Assembly: GCF_002261425.1 (NCBI RefSeq)
Contig: NZ_NEVJ01000003.1
Span: 3,472,001-3,536,000 of the forward strand
Length of the DNA: 64,000 nucleotides
Direction of reading: 5' to 3'
Source of the DNA: Bordetella genomosp. 9
Lineage (GTDB): Bacteria; Pseudomonadota; Gammaproteobacteria; Burkholderiales; Burkholderiaceae_B
Shown: piece after piece, positions 25,066 to 35,296 of the stretch
Position numbering within the stretch: the first letter of the stretch is position 1
How the letters are laid out: every line of letters starts with the position of its first letter
Notes under the pieces: generated by a model
Seen by the model: the letters and a program-made list of their open reading frames with translations, nothing else
What the model was told of the DNA's origin: nothing
Databases searched by the model: none
Translations under genes and position numbers: made by a program

Positions 25066-27447
25066 TCAGATCGGCTGGCGCTCGGACCGCAGCATGCGCG
25101 CCGCCTCGCGCGCCGCGATATGCCGGCGCACGTCCAGCGGCTTGATCGGCAGGCGCGTCACGAAGCCCGGCGCGCCCAGGGCGTCGTCCACGGCCGCGGC
25201 GATGGCGGCGCCGGCCGCGTTGGTGCCGCCCTCTCCCGCGCCCTTCAAGCCCATGGGATTGAGCGGGCTGGGCGCGTCTTCCGTGATCAGCACGTCGACC
25301 GGCGGCATTTCATGCGCGGTGACCATGACGTAATCCGCGAAGGTGGTCGACAGGGGCTGGCCGTCCGCGTCGTAGGTGAATTCCTCGAAGAGCGCACCGC
25401 CTATGCCTTGCGCCAAACCGCCGACGATCTGGCCTTCGATCAGCATGGGGTTGACCGCGCGGCCCACGTCGTAGGCCACCAGGTATTTTTCCAGGCGCAC
25501 CTGGCCGGTGTCGGCGTCGATGCACACCTGCGCGGCATGCACGCCATAGGGATAGTTCATGTGGTCGCTGTAGAACCAGCCTTCGGCGGACAGGCCCGGC
25601 TCGTGGCCGTCGCTGGTGCGCGAGCCGGGATGCAGATAGCGCGCGACTTCGTCCAGGCCGATGCCGCGGCCCTGCGCGTCGTCGGCGCGGCGGATGCGGC
25701 CGTCCGCCATCGTCAGGTCGGCCGGCGTGGCGTCCAGCAACTTGGCGGCGACATCCAGGGCCTTGGCGCGTACCTTGCGCGCGGCGATCTGCGTCGCCGA
25801 GCCGGACATTACGGTGACCCGGGACGCGTGCGCGCCGTTGCCGAATTCGATCAGGTCGGTGCGCCCGTGGATCACGCGCACGCGGCGATAGTCCACGCCC
25901 AGTTCCTGCGCGCAGATCTGCGCCAGCGCGGTTTCCATGCCCTGGCCGACCGAACCCGCGCCGGTGACCAGCTCGATCGCGCCGCTGACGTCCACCGTCA
26001 GCCGCACCATGTCGGAAGGACCCAGGCCGGATTTCTCGACGAACATCGCCAGGCCCAGGCCCACGCATTGGCCGCTCGCGCGGCGGCGCGCCAGGTCTTC
26101 GCGCAGGCGGGGCCAATCCAGCCGCGCCAGCGTCTTGTCGATCAGGCCATCGTAGTCGCCGGAATCCAGCACCACGTCGGTACCCAGCGCGTCCAGCGGG
26201 CGCGCGTAAGGCATTTCGTCGGCCTTGATCAGGTTGCGGCGGCGCGCTTCGACCGGATCGATGCCGACGCGCTGCGCGATCGCGTCCATCAGGCGTTCGC
26301 GTACGAAGGTGGTTTCGTAGCGGCCCGGCGAGCGATAGGTGGCGGCGGGCGTTTTGTTGACCAGGCGATAGTGGCCCGCGACCTGATAGGCGGGCACGCG
26401 GTAGGGCCCCAGCAGCAGGCCGGCCGACATGTCGGCGACGCGCGCGCCGTGCGTGCGCGTATAGGCGCCCTGCGCGTGGAAGAAAGTATTGCGTATGCCG
26501 AGTATGCGGCCGTCCGCGTCGACGGCGGCTTCGACCTGATGGCGCTGCTCGCGCGAATGGTTGGTCGCCATCAGGTTTTCGCGGCGGTCTTCGATCCACT
26601 TCACGGCCCGGCGCAGGCGCAGCGCGGCCAGGCAGACCAGCACGTCTTCGGGATAGATTTCGCCGCGCACGCCGAAGCCGCCGCCGACGTGGCCTTCGTA
26701 CAGATGGAAACTGCTGGGGCTGCGGCCCAGCATCTTGGCCATTTCATCGCGATTCCAGTGCGATTTCTTGGCGGCCCCGTACATTTCCAGGATGTCGCGG
26801 GCGGCGTCGTAGCGCGCCACGGCGCCGCGGCATTCCAGCGGCACGCCGGAATGGCGGCCCACCGAAAGATCCAGCGCGACGACCGCATGCGCGGCGGCGA
26901 AGGCGGCGGCGACGTCGCCATAGCCCTTGCGGATGACGGTGGGTTCCGTATTCAGGCCCGGCAGGAATTCGCCCGGTTCGTCATGCGCGGCCAGGATGGG
27001 CGGCAGCGGCTCGATCTGGACGTCCACCAGGTCCGCCGCGTCTTCCGCGACGTAAGGGCTGTCGGCGAAGACGACGGCGACGGGTTCGCCCACGTAGCGC
27101 ACGCGCTGCTGCGCCAGGATGGGCTGGCAATAGGGCTCCAGGCCCGTGACCTTGGTGGCGCGAAAAGGAATCGGCGGGATATCCGCCACGTCGGCGCCCG
27201 TCCAGGCCGCGACCACGCCGCGCAGCGCCACGGCGGCCGTGGTATCGATGGCGACGATGCGGCCATGCGCGGTCTGCGCGCGCACCACCCGCATATGCAG
27301 CTGGCGTGGAAAGTTCACGTCGCCGGCGAAGCAGGCTTCGCCGCGCACCAGCGGGGGGTCTTCCAGGCGCGAGACCGAACGGCCGACGATGCGTTCGCCG
27401 GTCGCAGGCGCATCGACGCGGGGCTCATCGTATACGTGGGCGCTCAT
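25066..27447 (-). CDS. Molybdenum hydroxylase large (Mo-binding) subunit, set 1
   Basis: A 793-residue xanthine dehydrogenase/CoxL-family subunit. It starts VGRSVSRLEDPPLVRGEACFAGDV and has GGGFGVRGEIYPED (Mo-pterin contact, about 257-270). It also has TYRSPGRYET at the active-site loop and a C-terminal GLKGAGEGGTNAAGAAIAAAVDDAL with the catalytic Glu. The AYRCSFR loop that marks true CO dehydrogenases is absent, so this hydroxylates an organic, probably cyclic, substrate. It needs a molybdopterin cytosine dinucleotide cofactor. It forms a complex with the two genes immediately upstream. No substrate can be named. Confidence 0.9.
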   Translation of the reverse strand: MSAHVYDEPRVDAPATGERIVGRSVSRLEDPPLVRGEACFAGDVNFPRQLHMRVVRAQTAHGRIVAIDTTAAVALRGVVAAWTGADVADIPPIPFRATKVTGLEPYCQPILAQQRVRYVGEPVAVVFADSPYVAEDAADLVDVQIEPLPPILAAHDEPGEFLPGLNTEPTVIRKGYGDVAAAFAAAHAVVALDLSVGRHSGVPLECRGAVARYDAARDILEMYGAAKKSHWNRDEMAKMLGRSPSSFHLYEGHVGGGFGVRGEIYPEDVLVCLAALRLRRAVKWIEDRRENLMATNHSREQRHQVEAAVDADGRILGIRNTFFHAQGAYTRTHGARVADMSAGLLLGPYRVPAYQVAGHYRLVNKTPAATYRSPGRYETTFVRERLMDAIAQRVGIDPVEARRRNLIKADEMPYARPLDALGTDVVLDSGDYDGLIDKTLARLDWPRLREDLARRRASGQCVGLGLAMFVEKSGLGPSDMVRLTVDVSGAIELVTGAGSVGQGMETALAQICAQELGVDYRRVRVIHGRTDLIEFGNGAHASRVTVMSGSATQIAARKVRAKALDVAAKLLDATPADLTMADGRIRRADDAQGRGIGLDEVARYLHPGSRTSDGHEPGLSAEGWFYSDHMNYPYGVHAAQVCIDADTGQVRLEKYLVAYDVGRAVNPMLIEGQIVGGLAQGIGGALFEEFTYDADGQPLSTTFADYVMVTAHEMPPVDVLITEDAPSPLNPMGLKGAGEGGTNAAGAAIAAAVDDALGAPGFVTRLPIKPLDVRRHIAAREAARMLRSERQPI

Positions 27448-27450
27448 GGC

Positions 27451-27969
27451 TCAGTCTCCGGAAGACGCGGCGTGCGCCGCCATGGCGGCGCGGGCGGCCC
27501 GTACGGCGGCCAGGATGTTCTGGTAGCCGGTGCAGCGGCACAGGTTCGACGACAGTACGTCCAGCAGTTCGTCGTCGCTGATGTCGGGATTGCGCTCCAG
27601 CGCGCCCGTCGCCAGCATCAGGAAGCCCGGCGTGCAGAAACCGCATTGCAGCGCGTGATGATCCATGAAGGCCTGCTGCATGGGATGGAATTCCGGCTCT
27701 TGGGCCAGGCCTTCCACCGTGCGGATGCAGCTGCCTTGCGCCTGGACGGCGAACATCAGGCAGGACCGCACGGGCTCGCCGTCGACCAGCACGGTACAGG
27801 CGCCGCATACGCCGTGCTCGCAGCCGATGTGCGTGCCCGTCTGGCCGCAGTCGTCGCGTATGGCGTCCACCAGGGTCTTGCGGGACTCCACCCGCACAGG
27901 ATATTCGGCGCCATTGATGTTCAGCACCACGTCGTGCCGAGGGTCGTCGGTCTCGTCCCAATCTTTCAT
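27451..27969 (-). CDS. Molybdenum hydroxylase [2Fe-2S] small subunit, set 1
   Basis: A 172-residue iron-sulfur subunit. The plant-ferredoxin-type cluster is bound by CEHGVCGACTVLVDG (about 50-64). The second cluster is bound by CGFCTPGFL (about 109) and CRCTGYQNI (about 144). It passes electrons from the Mo site to the FAD subunit. It lies 3 bp before the large-subunit gene and 12 bp after the FAD subunit, all in one operon. Confidence 0.93.
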   Translation of the reverse strand: MKDWDETDDPRHDVVLNINGAEYPVRVESRKTLVDAIRDDCGQTGTHIGCEHGVCGACTVLVDGEPVRSCLMFAVQAQGSCIRTVEGLAQEPEFHPMQQAFMDHHALQCGFCTPGFLMLATGALERNPDISDDELLDVLSSNLCRCTGYQNILAAVRAARAAMAAHAASSGD

Positions 27970-27981
27970 CGATATCCCCTG

Positions 27982-28860
27982 CTATGCCTGCGATGCGGCC
28001 GTGGCGGCGTGCGCCTGCGCCAGCGCACGGCGCACGACGGCGCGTACGAGGTCGCGGCGATAGGCGCGTTCGTCGTCGCCGGCGTCGGTGGGCTCGCACT
28101 CCACCGCCGCGGCTTCGGCGGCGCGCGCGAACGTGTCGCTGTCCGGCGCTTCACCTTCCAGGCAGGCCTGCGCCGCCTGCATGCGCCGCGGCCGGTCTTC
28201 CACGCCGCCCACGCCGATGCGCACATTGCGCATCAGTCCGTCGCGGATTTCATAGGTGGCCAGCGCCATGGCCTGCGCGAAGTCGCCGGCGCGCCGGCTG
28301 TATTCATGGAAGCCGAAACGCGTGTCCATGGCCAGCACCGGCAGGCTGGCGCTGACCAGCAACTCGTCCGGCGCCAGCGCGGTCGCCATATAGCCGTGGA
28401 AGAAGTCGATCGCGTCGATGTGCCGCGTGCCGCGCAGGCTGCGGGCTTCCAGCACCGCATCCAGCGTGGCCGCCACCAGGCACCATTCGGACGCGGGATC
28501 GGCGTTGGCGATGCTGCCGCAGAACGTGCCGCGCGTGCGTATCGGCAGGTGGGCGATATGGTGCACCACCGTGGCCAGCAGACGGCCCAGCGGCCCGGGC
28601 TCCGGCGCCTGGTGGAAATCGGCATGGCGCACGCAGGCGCCGATGCGCAGCCGGCCTTCGTGGACGGCCAGGCTGCGCAGTTCTTCTATGCGGTTGATGT
28701 CCACCAGATACGCCGGACGCGCCAGGCGCAGCGCCATGGCGGGGACCAGGGTCTGGCCGCCGGCCAGGACCCGGCCGTCCTGCTCGCAGACGTCGGCCAG
28801 GATCATCACCGCCTGGTCCACGGAGGTCGGCTCGTAGTGCACGAATCTGCTCGGTTTCAT
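27982..28860 (-). CDS. Molybdenum hydroxylase FAD-binding subunit, set 1
   Basis: A 292-residue subunit of the CoxM/vanillyl-alcohol-oxidase fold. FAD-binding motifs are LAGGQTLVPAMALRLARPAYLVDI (about 34-57) and GTFCGSIANADPASEW (about 110-125). It is the first gene of the minus-strand operon M-S-L-G. The start at 28860 gives the normal family N-terminus (KPSRFVHYEPTSVDQAV). A TTTTGGTAC motif lies about 70 bp upstream. Confidence 0.92.
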   Translation of the reverse strand: MKPSRFVHYEPTSVDQAVMILADVCEQDGRVLAGGQTLVPAMALRLARPAYLVDINRIEELRSLAVHEGRLRIGACVRHADFHQAPEPGPLGRLLATVVHHIAHLPIRTRGTFCGSIANADPASEWCLVAATLDAVLEARSLRGTRHIDAIDFFHGYMATALAPDELLVSASLPVLAMDTRFGFHEYSRRAGDFAQAMALATYEIRDGLMRNVRIGVGGVEDRPRRMQAAQACLEGEAPDSDTFARAAEAAAVECEPTDAGDDERAYRRDLVRAVVRRALAQAHAATAASQA

Positions 28861-28927
28861 GGCCGGTTTACCCCTGTGGCTGGTGTCCGGTTGAGGACGT
28901 GCGGTGTTATATTTATGGAATTATAAC

Positions 28928-28939
28928 TATTTTTGGTAC
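28928..28939. promoter_or_regulatory. TTTTGGTAC-type motif in a divergent promoter
   Basis: TATTTTTGGTAC lies in the AT-rich part of the 164-bp gap between the divergent hydroxylase operon and the deacetylase gene. It matches 25043-25055 (other strand) over 10 bases. It could serve both directions. Confidence 0.45.
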
Positions 28940-29024
28940 GGTCGGCCGCGCGGCCGGCCCGGCGCGGGCGCGCAGGTCCGCAACCCCTGGCTTCGGCCGC
29001 CCGAACAGAACCGGAGAATTCGCC

Positions 29025-29915
29025 ATGCTGCTGCCTTCCCATGATCGCTATCCCTATCGCGCCATCGGCGCGCGCAAAGACTACAGCTGGCCCGAAGGCA
29101 AGCGCATCGCGATGCACATCGGCTTGAACATCGAGATCTTCGCCTTCGGCACGGGGCTCAGCCACAACCTGACCGTGCCGCTGCCGGCGCCCGACCAGCG
29201 CGCCTTCGCCTGGACCGATTATGGCAACCGTATCGGCGTCTGGCGCATCCTGGACATGCTGGACGAACTGGGACTGCCCGCCTCGCACCTGTGCAACACC
29301 GAGATCTTCAAATACTGCCCGGAACTTATCGCGCCGATCAAGGCGCGCGGCGACGAGTTCATCGGCCATGGCCGCACCAATGCCGAACGCCACGGCACCA
29401 TGTGGGAAGCGGACGAAGCCCGCTTCCTGGCCGAGGTGCGCGACGCCATCCTCGAGCATACCGGCCAGGAAGTGCGCGGCTGGATGGCGCCCTGGATGTC
29501 GCATAGCCGCCATACGCCCGACCTGCTGCAGGAAGCCGGCTACAAGTTCCTGATGGACTGGCCCGCCGACGACCAGCCCATCTGGATGAAGACCCGCGGC
29601 GGCCGCATCATGTCGGTGCCCTATCCGCTGGAGCTCAACGACTCTCCGCAGATGCTGGTGCGGCATCACACGCCGGACCAGTTCAGCCAGATGATCATCG
29701 ACCAGTTCGAAGAAATGCTGGACCAGAGCGCCAAGCAGCCGCTGGTCTTCGGCGTCGCGCTGCACACCATGGTCACCGGCCAGCCCTATCGCCTGCGCGC
29801 CATGCGGCGCGCGCTGAAGTACATCGCCGAGCACCCGCGCCGCAACGAAGTCTGGTTCACGCGGCCGGGCGCGATCTACGACCATTGCCTGAATCTGCCC
29901 GAAGGAACGATGTAG
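29025..29915 (+). CDS. Polysaccharide deacetylase-fold protein, PuuE/allantoinase-like, copy 1
   Basis: A 296-residue NodB-fold protein of the PuuE-like group, which includes cofactor-independent allantoinase and other amidohydrolases of cyclic ureides. Visible motifs are RIAMHIGLNIEIFAFGTG, WTDYGNRIGVWRILDMLDELGLPASHL, FIGHGRTNAERHG (the His-containing motif), RGWMAPWMSHS and FMDWPADDQPIWMKT. The metal-binding Asp-Asp of true NodB enzymes is absent from the first motif. ATG 29025 follows CCGGAGAATTCGCC and matches copy 2 (60366-61265). It is divergent from hydroxylase set 1. Confidence 0.85.
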   Translation: MLLPSHDRYPYRAIGARKDYSWPEGKRIAMHIGLNIEIFAFGTGLSHNLTVPLPAPDQRAFAWTDYGNRIGVWRILDMLDELGLPASHLCNTEIFKYCPELIAPIKARGDEFIGHGRTNAERHGTMWEADEARFLAEVRDAILEHTGQEVRGWMAPWMSHSRHTPDLLQEAGYKFLMDWPADDQPIWMKTRGGRIMSVPYPLELNDSPQMLVRHHTPDQFSQMIIDQFEEMLDQSAKQPLVFGVALHTMVTGQPYRLRAMRRALKYIAEHPRRNEVWFTRPGAIYDHCLNLPEGTM

Positions 29916-29990
29916 GCGGGAGCGGGCCATTGCCCGCCCCGCGGACCCATGCGGCGCCCCATGCGACGTCATGTTGCATGGGTGGGCAAC

Positions 29991-31061
29991 CTAGTCCAGC
30001 GACACGTTCGCCTTCTTCACGATCGCGTCGAAGCTGGCGAAATTCTTCACCGTGCGATCGGTGAATTCGGCGGGCGTCGTGTACTGCACTTCCAGCCCCT
30101 GCGATTCCAGCATCGTCTTCAGGTCGGGACGCTGCAGCGCCGACTCGATGGCCTTGGAAAGCGCAGCGACCACGTCCGGCGGCGTATTCTTCGGCGCGTA
30201 GAAGCCGAACAGGTTTTCCGCGCTGAAGTTCTTCACGCCGGCCTCGGTGATGGTGGGCACGTCGGGCAGCATGGGCAGGCGATGGTCGCCGGCCACCGCC
30301 AGCACGCGGACGGCGCCGCTCTTCATATGCGGTACCGCCGCGGGCGCGCTCAGGAACATCATGCTGGAGTTTCCGGAGATCAGGTCCATCAAGGCCTGCG
30401 ATCCGCCGCGATAGGGTACGTGCGTGATCTGCACACCGGTGGTGATCATCAGCAGCTCGCCTTCCAGATGCGACAAGGTGCCGATGCCGATCGATGCGAA
30501 GTTGTGCTTGCCGGGCTCGCGCTTGAACAGCTCGATCAGCTGCTGCAGGTTCTGCGGCGCGGACTTCGCCGGCACCACCAGGATGTGCGGCGCCAGCGCC
30601 ACGCCCGCCACGGCGGCGAAATCGTCGCGCAGGTTCACCGATGGCGGCGCCTTGGACGCGGCCTTGAAGATCGCCGAATCGGTGGTGCAGCCGAACAGGA
30701 TGGTGTAGCCGTCCGCCGGCGCGTGCGACACCACCGACATCCCGATGAGTCCGCTGCCGCCGGTGCGGTTTTCCACCACGACGGATTGCTTCATCGTTTC
30801 CGAGATCCGCTGCCCGATGCTGCGGGCCAGCGTGTCGGTCGCGCCGCCGACCGGATACGGCACGACGATGGTGATCGGCCGGTCGGGAAAGGCGGCATGC
30901 GCCGGCGCGACCGGCGCCACGGCGGCAATCGCGCCAGCCAGGACCAATGAACTCAACGACAGCATGCGGCGGGCGTGGCCAGCCAGGCGCCGCGCTTTGG
31001 CGATGCTATTCGGAAGGGTGATGCCGCCGGTGGCGGGCCGGCGATGAGGCGTGGCGGACAT
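29991..31061 (-). CDS. Bug-family tripartite tricarboxylate transporter receptor
   Basis: A 356-residue periplasmic binding protein. A long N-terminal region precedes the signal segment (MLSLSSLVLAGAIAAVAPVAPAHA, about 33-56), then FPDRPITIVVPYPVGGATDTLARSIG. It also has HVPYRGGSQALMDLISGNSSMMF and LAVAGDHRLPMLPDVPTITEAGV. The start may be at the internal Met33, which gives a normal signal peptide. It lies downstream of hydroxylase set 2 (gap about 160 bp) in the same direction, so it probably binds that enzyme's substrate. Confidence 0.9.
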   Translation of the reverse strand: MSATPHRRPATGGITLPNSIAKARRLAGHARRMLSLSSLVLAGAIAAVAPVAPAHAAFPDRPITIVVPYPVGGATDTLARSIGQRISETMKQSVVVENRTGGSGLIGMSVVSHAPADGYTILFGCTTDSAIFKAASKAPPSVNLRDDFAAVAGVALAPHILVVPAKSAPQNLQQLIELFKREPGKHNFASIGIGTLSHLEGELLMITTGVQITHVPYRGGSQALMDLISGNSSMMFLSAPAAVPHMKSGAVRVLAVAGDHRLPMLPDVPTITEAGVKNFSAENLFGFYAPKNTPPDVVAALSKAIESALQRPDLKTMLESQGLEVQYTTPAEFTDRTVKNFASFDAIVKKANVSLD

Positions 31062-31151
31062 GGGTTACCTGACGGGAGAAGGAGGCTGTCGAAGCCCGGA
31101 CGCTCGGCGGCTGCCGAAACGGGTATTAGTGCAACTGTTGGGATTTTTCCC

Positions 31152-31162
31152 GATTTTGGTAC
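31152..31162. promoter_or_regulatory. TTTTGGTAC-type motif upstream of a Bug gene
   Basis: GATTTTGGTAC lies about 90 bp upstream of the Bug start at 31061, in the gap after the set 2 large subunit. It continues into a direct repeat GGTACGTGAC/GGTACGTGGG (31158-31177). Confidence 0.35.
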
Positions 31163-31220
31163 GTGACGGTACGTGGGAATACCCTAGCCGGGTCGGGGCC
31201 CGGCGATTGGGATCAGCGTC

Positions 31221-33697
31221 CTAGCGCGCTTCCAGGGCTTGCAGCAGATCGACCGGCGAAATCGGCACCCGTGTGATGTGCACGCCCGTGCCTTCCAATG
31301 CGTTATCGACGGCGGACGCCACGGCCGCCGTGATCGGCAGTACCCCTGCTTCGCCTACCCCTTTCACGCCCAGTTCGTTGAGCGGCGTGGGGGATTCGAG
31401 ATGCGCCAGCGCGATGGACGGCATTTCGGTGGCGGTCACCAGCAGGTATTCGGCGAGATTCGTCGTGACCGGTTGCGCGTTTTCGTCATAGCCCATCTGT
31501 TCGAACAGCGCGTTGCCGACGCCATGCGCGATTCCGCCGAGCAACTGACCTTCGACGATCTTGGGATGGATCACCCGTCCGCAGTCGTGCGCGAAGACGA
31601 TCTGGCGCAGCGTGACCTCGCCGGTCTCGACGTCGACTTCGACCTCGGCGACCGCGGTCGCGTTGCCATAGGCCATGTCGTTGATGATCACCTGCTCGGT
31701 GGCTTCCAGTCCCGGTGTCGCCCCCGGCATCATGAAGCCCGGCAATCCCACCGCCGCGCGCGCCAGGTCGCCCAGGCTGGCGGTGGCGCCGGTGTCGCGC
31801 GCCACGACCTGCCGGCCTTCGATGTCCAGCGCCTGCACCGGCAGCCGCATCACCGACGCGGCGACCTCGAGCACCTGGCGGCGCAGCGCGAGCGCGGCCT
31901 TGTGCGCCGAACTGCCCGCCATGACCGCCTGCCGGCTGTTGAAGCCGCCGAAACCCTGCACGGACGAGCGGCTATCGCCCGCCGTCACCCGTACGTTGTC
32001 CATGTCGCCGCCCAACTGTTCCGCGACGATCTGCGTCAGCATCGTGCGCGTGCTCTGGCCCATCGCCGCCGCGGCGGATTCGACCTGCACCGTGCCTTGC
32101 GTGGTGATCCTGACGCGGATCTGCTCGTACGGTCCACGGCCCGTGCCTTCCACGGAATTGGCCAGCCCTATGCCCAGCCGCTTGCCCTGTCCGCGCGCGA
32201 TCGCCTGGCGCGCCGGGAAGCCGTTCCAGTCAGCCCGGTCCAGCGCCATCGCCTGGCAGCGTGGGAAATCGCCGCTGTCCAGGACCACCTGCATGCCGCC
32301 GCGTGTCTTCATGGGCGTGGCGTAAGGCATCAGCTCCGCCGGCACCAGGTTGCGGCGGCGTACTTCGGCCCGGTCCAGGTTCAGCTCGCGCGCCACGCGG
32401 TCCAGCAGCCGCTCCATCGCGAACACGCCCTGGGGCTGGCCCGCGCCGCGCACCGGCGTCACCGGGACGCGGTTGGTCGCCACGCATTTGATGTCCAGCC
32501 TGTAGGCCGGCACGCGATACGCCAGCGTCATGGCCGCGCCCGCGCCATACGGCACGTTGGTGCCGCGCACGTTGTAGGCGCCATGGTCATGCAGCAGGGT
32601 GCCGCGCACGCCCAGGATCCGCGCGTCGTCGTCGACCGCGATCTCCACGTCCCAGATCTGGTCGCGTTCCTGCGTGGTCGAGATGAAGTGTTCGCGGCGG
32701 TCCTCGATCCATTTGACGGGACGCCGCAGCATCAGCGCCGCGACGGCCACGACGGCTTCCTCCGGATAGAACACCAGCTTGGGTCCGAAGCCGCCGCCTA
32801 CCTCCGGCGTGATGACGCGCACCTGGTCCGGACCACGGCCCAGCAGGTCGCACAGGATCTGCCTGGCCGGCAAGGGCGTTTGTGTGGAGCTCCATACCGT
32901 CAGCACGTCGTCCAGCGCGTCGTAGCGCGCCACCACGCCGCGGCATTCGATGGAATGGCTGCCGCCGCGATGCTGCAGCAGCGACTCGCCGTAGATGTGC
33001 GGGGCGGCGGCGAATACGGCGTCGACGTCGCCGTAGGCGAGGTCGAACTCCGCCACCAGGTTGTGCGGGGCGCTGCTGTGCACCGTGGGCGCGCCTTCCA
33101 TCAGCGCCGCGCGGCAATCGGCCACGGCCGGCAAGGGTTCGTAGTCGATTTCGACCAGCGCGGCGGCGTCTTCCGCCAGGTAGCGGTCTTCGGCGATGAC
33201 GACGGCGATGGCTTCGCCGACGTAGGCGGCTTCGGTCGATGCCAGCACCGGACGATGCAGGTTCATGCGGAAGCTGGGGCTGGGCAGCGCCGTCACCAGC
33301 TCGGCGCTGGTCAGGTAAGGCATCAGGTCGGCCAGCGTCAGGACGGCATGGACGCCGGGCGCCGACGCGGCGGCCGCCGTGCCGATGCCGCGTATCGCCG
33401 CGTGCGCGTTGTCGCTGCGCACGAAGGCCGCGTGCAGCATGCCGGGCGCGCTGATGTCGTCGACGAAGCGCGCGGTGCCGGTCAGCAGCGCCTGGTCTTC
33501 CACGCGCGGCACGTTGACGCCGAAGGTCTTGCCGGCGGGCCGTGCGCCATGCGGGCCGGGCGCCGCGCCAGGGGCGGGTTGCGTGGCGGGCGCTATTGCC
33601 GGCGGGGTTTCAGCGGGCGTCTTGACGGGCGTTTCGACGGGTGCGGCAACCGGCGCATCTACGGACGTATCGATGGCGCTGACATGATCGCGCGGGC

Positions 33698-33701
<4 letters not shown>
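31221..33701 (-). CDS. Molybdenum hydroxylase large (Mo-binding) subunit, set 2
   Basis: An 826-residue xanthine dehydrogenase/CoxL-family subunit. Residues 1-58 form an unusual Pro/Ala/Thr-rich N-terminal extension. The conserved core starts FGVNVPRVEDQALLTGTARFVDDI. Mo-pterin contact GGGFGPKLVFYPEE, active-site loop PVRGAGQPQGVFAMERL and the C-terminal GVKGVGEAGVLPITAAVASAV with the catalytic Glu are present. The CO dehydrogenase AYRCSFR loop is absent. The start overlaps the [2Fe-2S] gene stop by ATGA, which supports ATG 33701. The substrate is unknown. Confidence 0.9.
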
Positions 33702-34204
<503 letters not shown>

Positions 34205-34265
34205 GGCGATACCTTGCGGCGACGATGCGGTACGGCGCGCCGGGCTGGCGTCGCCGTGCCGGCGT

Positions 34266-35156
34266 TCATGCGGGGATGCGAACTTCGGCGATGGGCGCGC
34301 CGGCGCGCGTACAGGCGGTGACCAGCGCGCGGCGCGCCATGACCACCGCCAGGCTCTGGCGATAGGTGGCCGGCACCAGCGCATCGTCCAGGGCCTCGAC
34401 GGCGCGGCATTGCTCGGATGCCTGGCGCAACAGTTCCAGGGATGGCACGTTGCCCGCCAGGACGTTTTCCACATCGGCCATGCGCAAGGGCACGGCGCCG
34501 ACGCCGCCCAATACCAGCGCGCTGCGGGCGATGCGGCCACTGCCATCCAGCGCCACCAGGGCGGCGGCGGACACGATGGCAAAGTCGCCGTGCCGACGCG
34601 AGAACTCGAAGAACGCGGCACCGTGTCCGCGCGGCCACAACGGAAAGCGCGCGCCGACGACAAGCTCGTCGGCTTCCACCGATGGCATCATGAAGCCCAG
34701 CGGAAAGGCGTCGAAGGGAATATCGCGGCGGCCATTGGGCCCGGCCACTTCGACCACCGCATCACAGGCGGCGGCGACGGCGACCAGTTCGGCCGCCGGG
34801 TCCAGGTGGCACAGCGAGCCGCCCAGCGTGCCGCGGTTGCGCGTCTGCCGATGGCCGACGTGCAGCAGCGCTTCGCTCATCAGCGGGATGCGCGCGCCGA
34901 TCAGCGCGGAAAATTCCAGGTCGCGCTGGCGCGTCATGGCGCCGATGCGGATCTGGTCGGCGGATTCGTGGATGCCGGCCAGTTCGTCGACCTTGTTCAG
35001 GTCCACCAGATGGTCCGGCTGGACGAAACGCATATTGATCATCGCCATCAGCGACTGGCCGCCGGCCAGTGGCCGCGCGTTATCCAGCCGCCCGAGCAGG
35101 CCGACGGCATCGTCGACGGTGCGGGGATCGTGATAGGTGAAAACCGATGGCTTCAT
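34266..35156 (-). CDS. Molybdenum hydroxylase FAD-binding subunit, set 2
   Basis: A 296-residue FAD subunit with LAGGQSLMAMINMRFVQPDHLVDL (about 29-52) and RGTLGGSLCHLDPAAEL (about 108-124). The ATG at 35156 starts KPSVFTYHDPRTVDDAVGLL, as in set 1; the upstream ATG at 35213 adds residues with no match. It leads the operon M-S-L of set 2, and a TTTTGGTAC motif lies about 85 bp upstream. Confidence 0.92.
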   Translation of the reverse strand: MKPSVFTYHDPRTVDDAVGLLGRLDNARPLAGGQSLMAMINMRFVQPDHLVDLNKVDELAGIHESADQIRIGAMTRQRDLEFSALIGARIPLMSEALLHVGHRQTRNRGTLGGSLCHLDPAAELVAVAAACDAVVEVAGPNGRRDIPFDAFPLGFMMPSVEADELVVGARFPLWPRGHGAAFFEFSRRHGDFAIVSAAALVALDGSGRIARSALVLGGVGAVPLRMADVENVLAGNVPSLELLRQASEQCRAVEALDDALVPATYRQSLAVVMARRALVTACTRAGAPIAEVRIPA

Positions 35157-35236
35157 ACCGCCTGCGACGTGGGGAGGATGGCGGCGGGAAGCCACCATGC
35201 CCCCTGACCGCAATGTATTTTTATTGGAATGCTATA

Positions 35237-35249
35237 CAAATTTTGGTAC
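35237..35249. promoter_or_regulatory. TTTTGGTAC-type motif before hydroxylase set 2
   Basis: CAAATTTTGGTAC lies in the AT-rich gap before the set 2 FAD subunit, preceded by GCTATA. It matches the motifs at 28928 and 31152, and sits about 80 bp from the start codon. Confidence 0.45.
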
Positions 35250-35296
35250 GACCGCAACGCGCGTCCCAGGCGTATTCCGCCGGGCGCGCGAGCCAT

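Noticed and set aside
25066..28860. Aerobic carbon monoxide dehydrogenase
   Set aside because: Gene order and CoxG suggest it, but the large subunit lacks the AYRCSFR loop that marks true CO dehydrogenases.
25120..28926. Very long plus-strand open frame (1268 codons) opposite the hydroxylase genes
   Set aside because: It is antisense to three well-supported genes, is rich in Arg, Ala, Gly and His, and has no domain pattern. It is an artefact of high GC at codon position three.
29923..29940. GCGGGC/GCCCGC hairpin after the first deacetylase
   Set aside because: It has no T-run and short arms; evidence is too weak for a terminator call.
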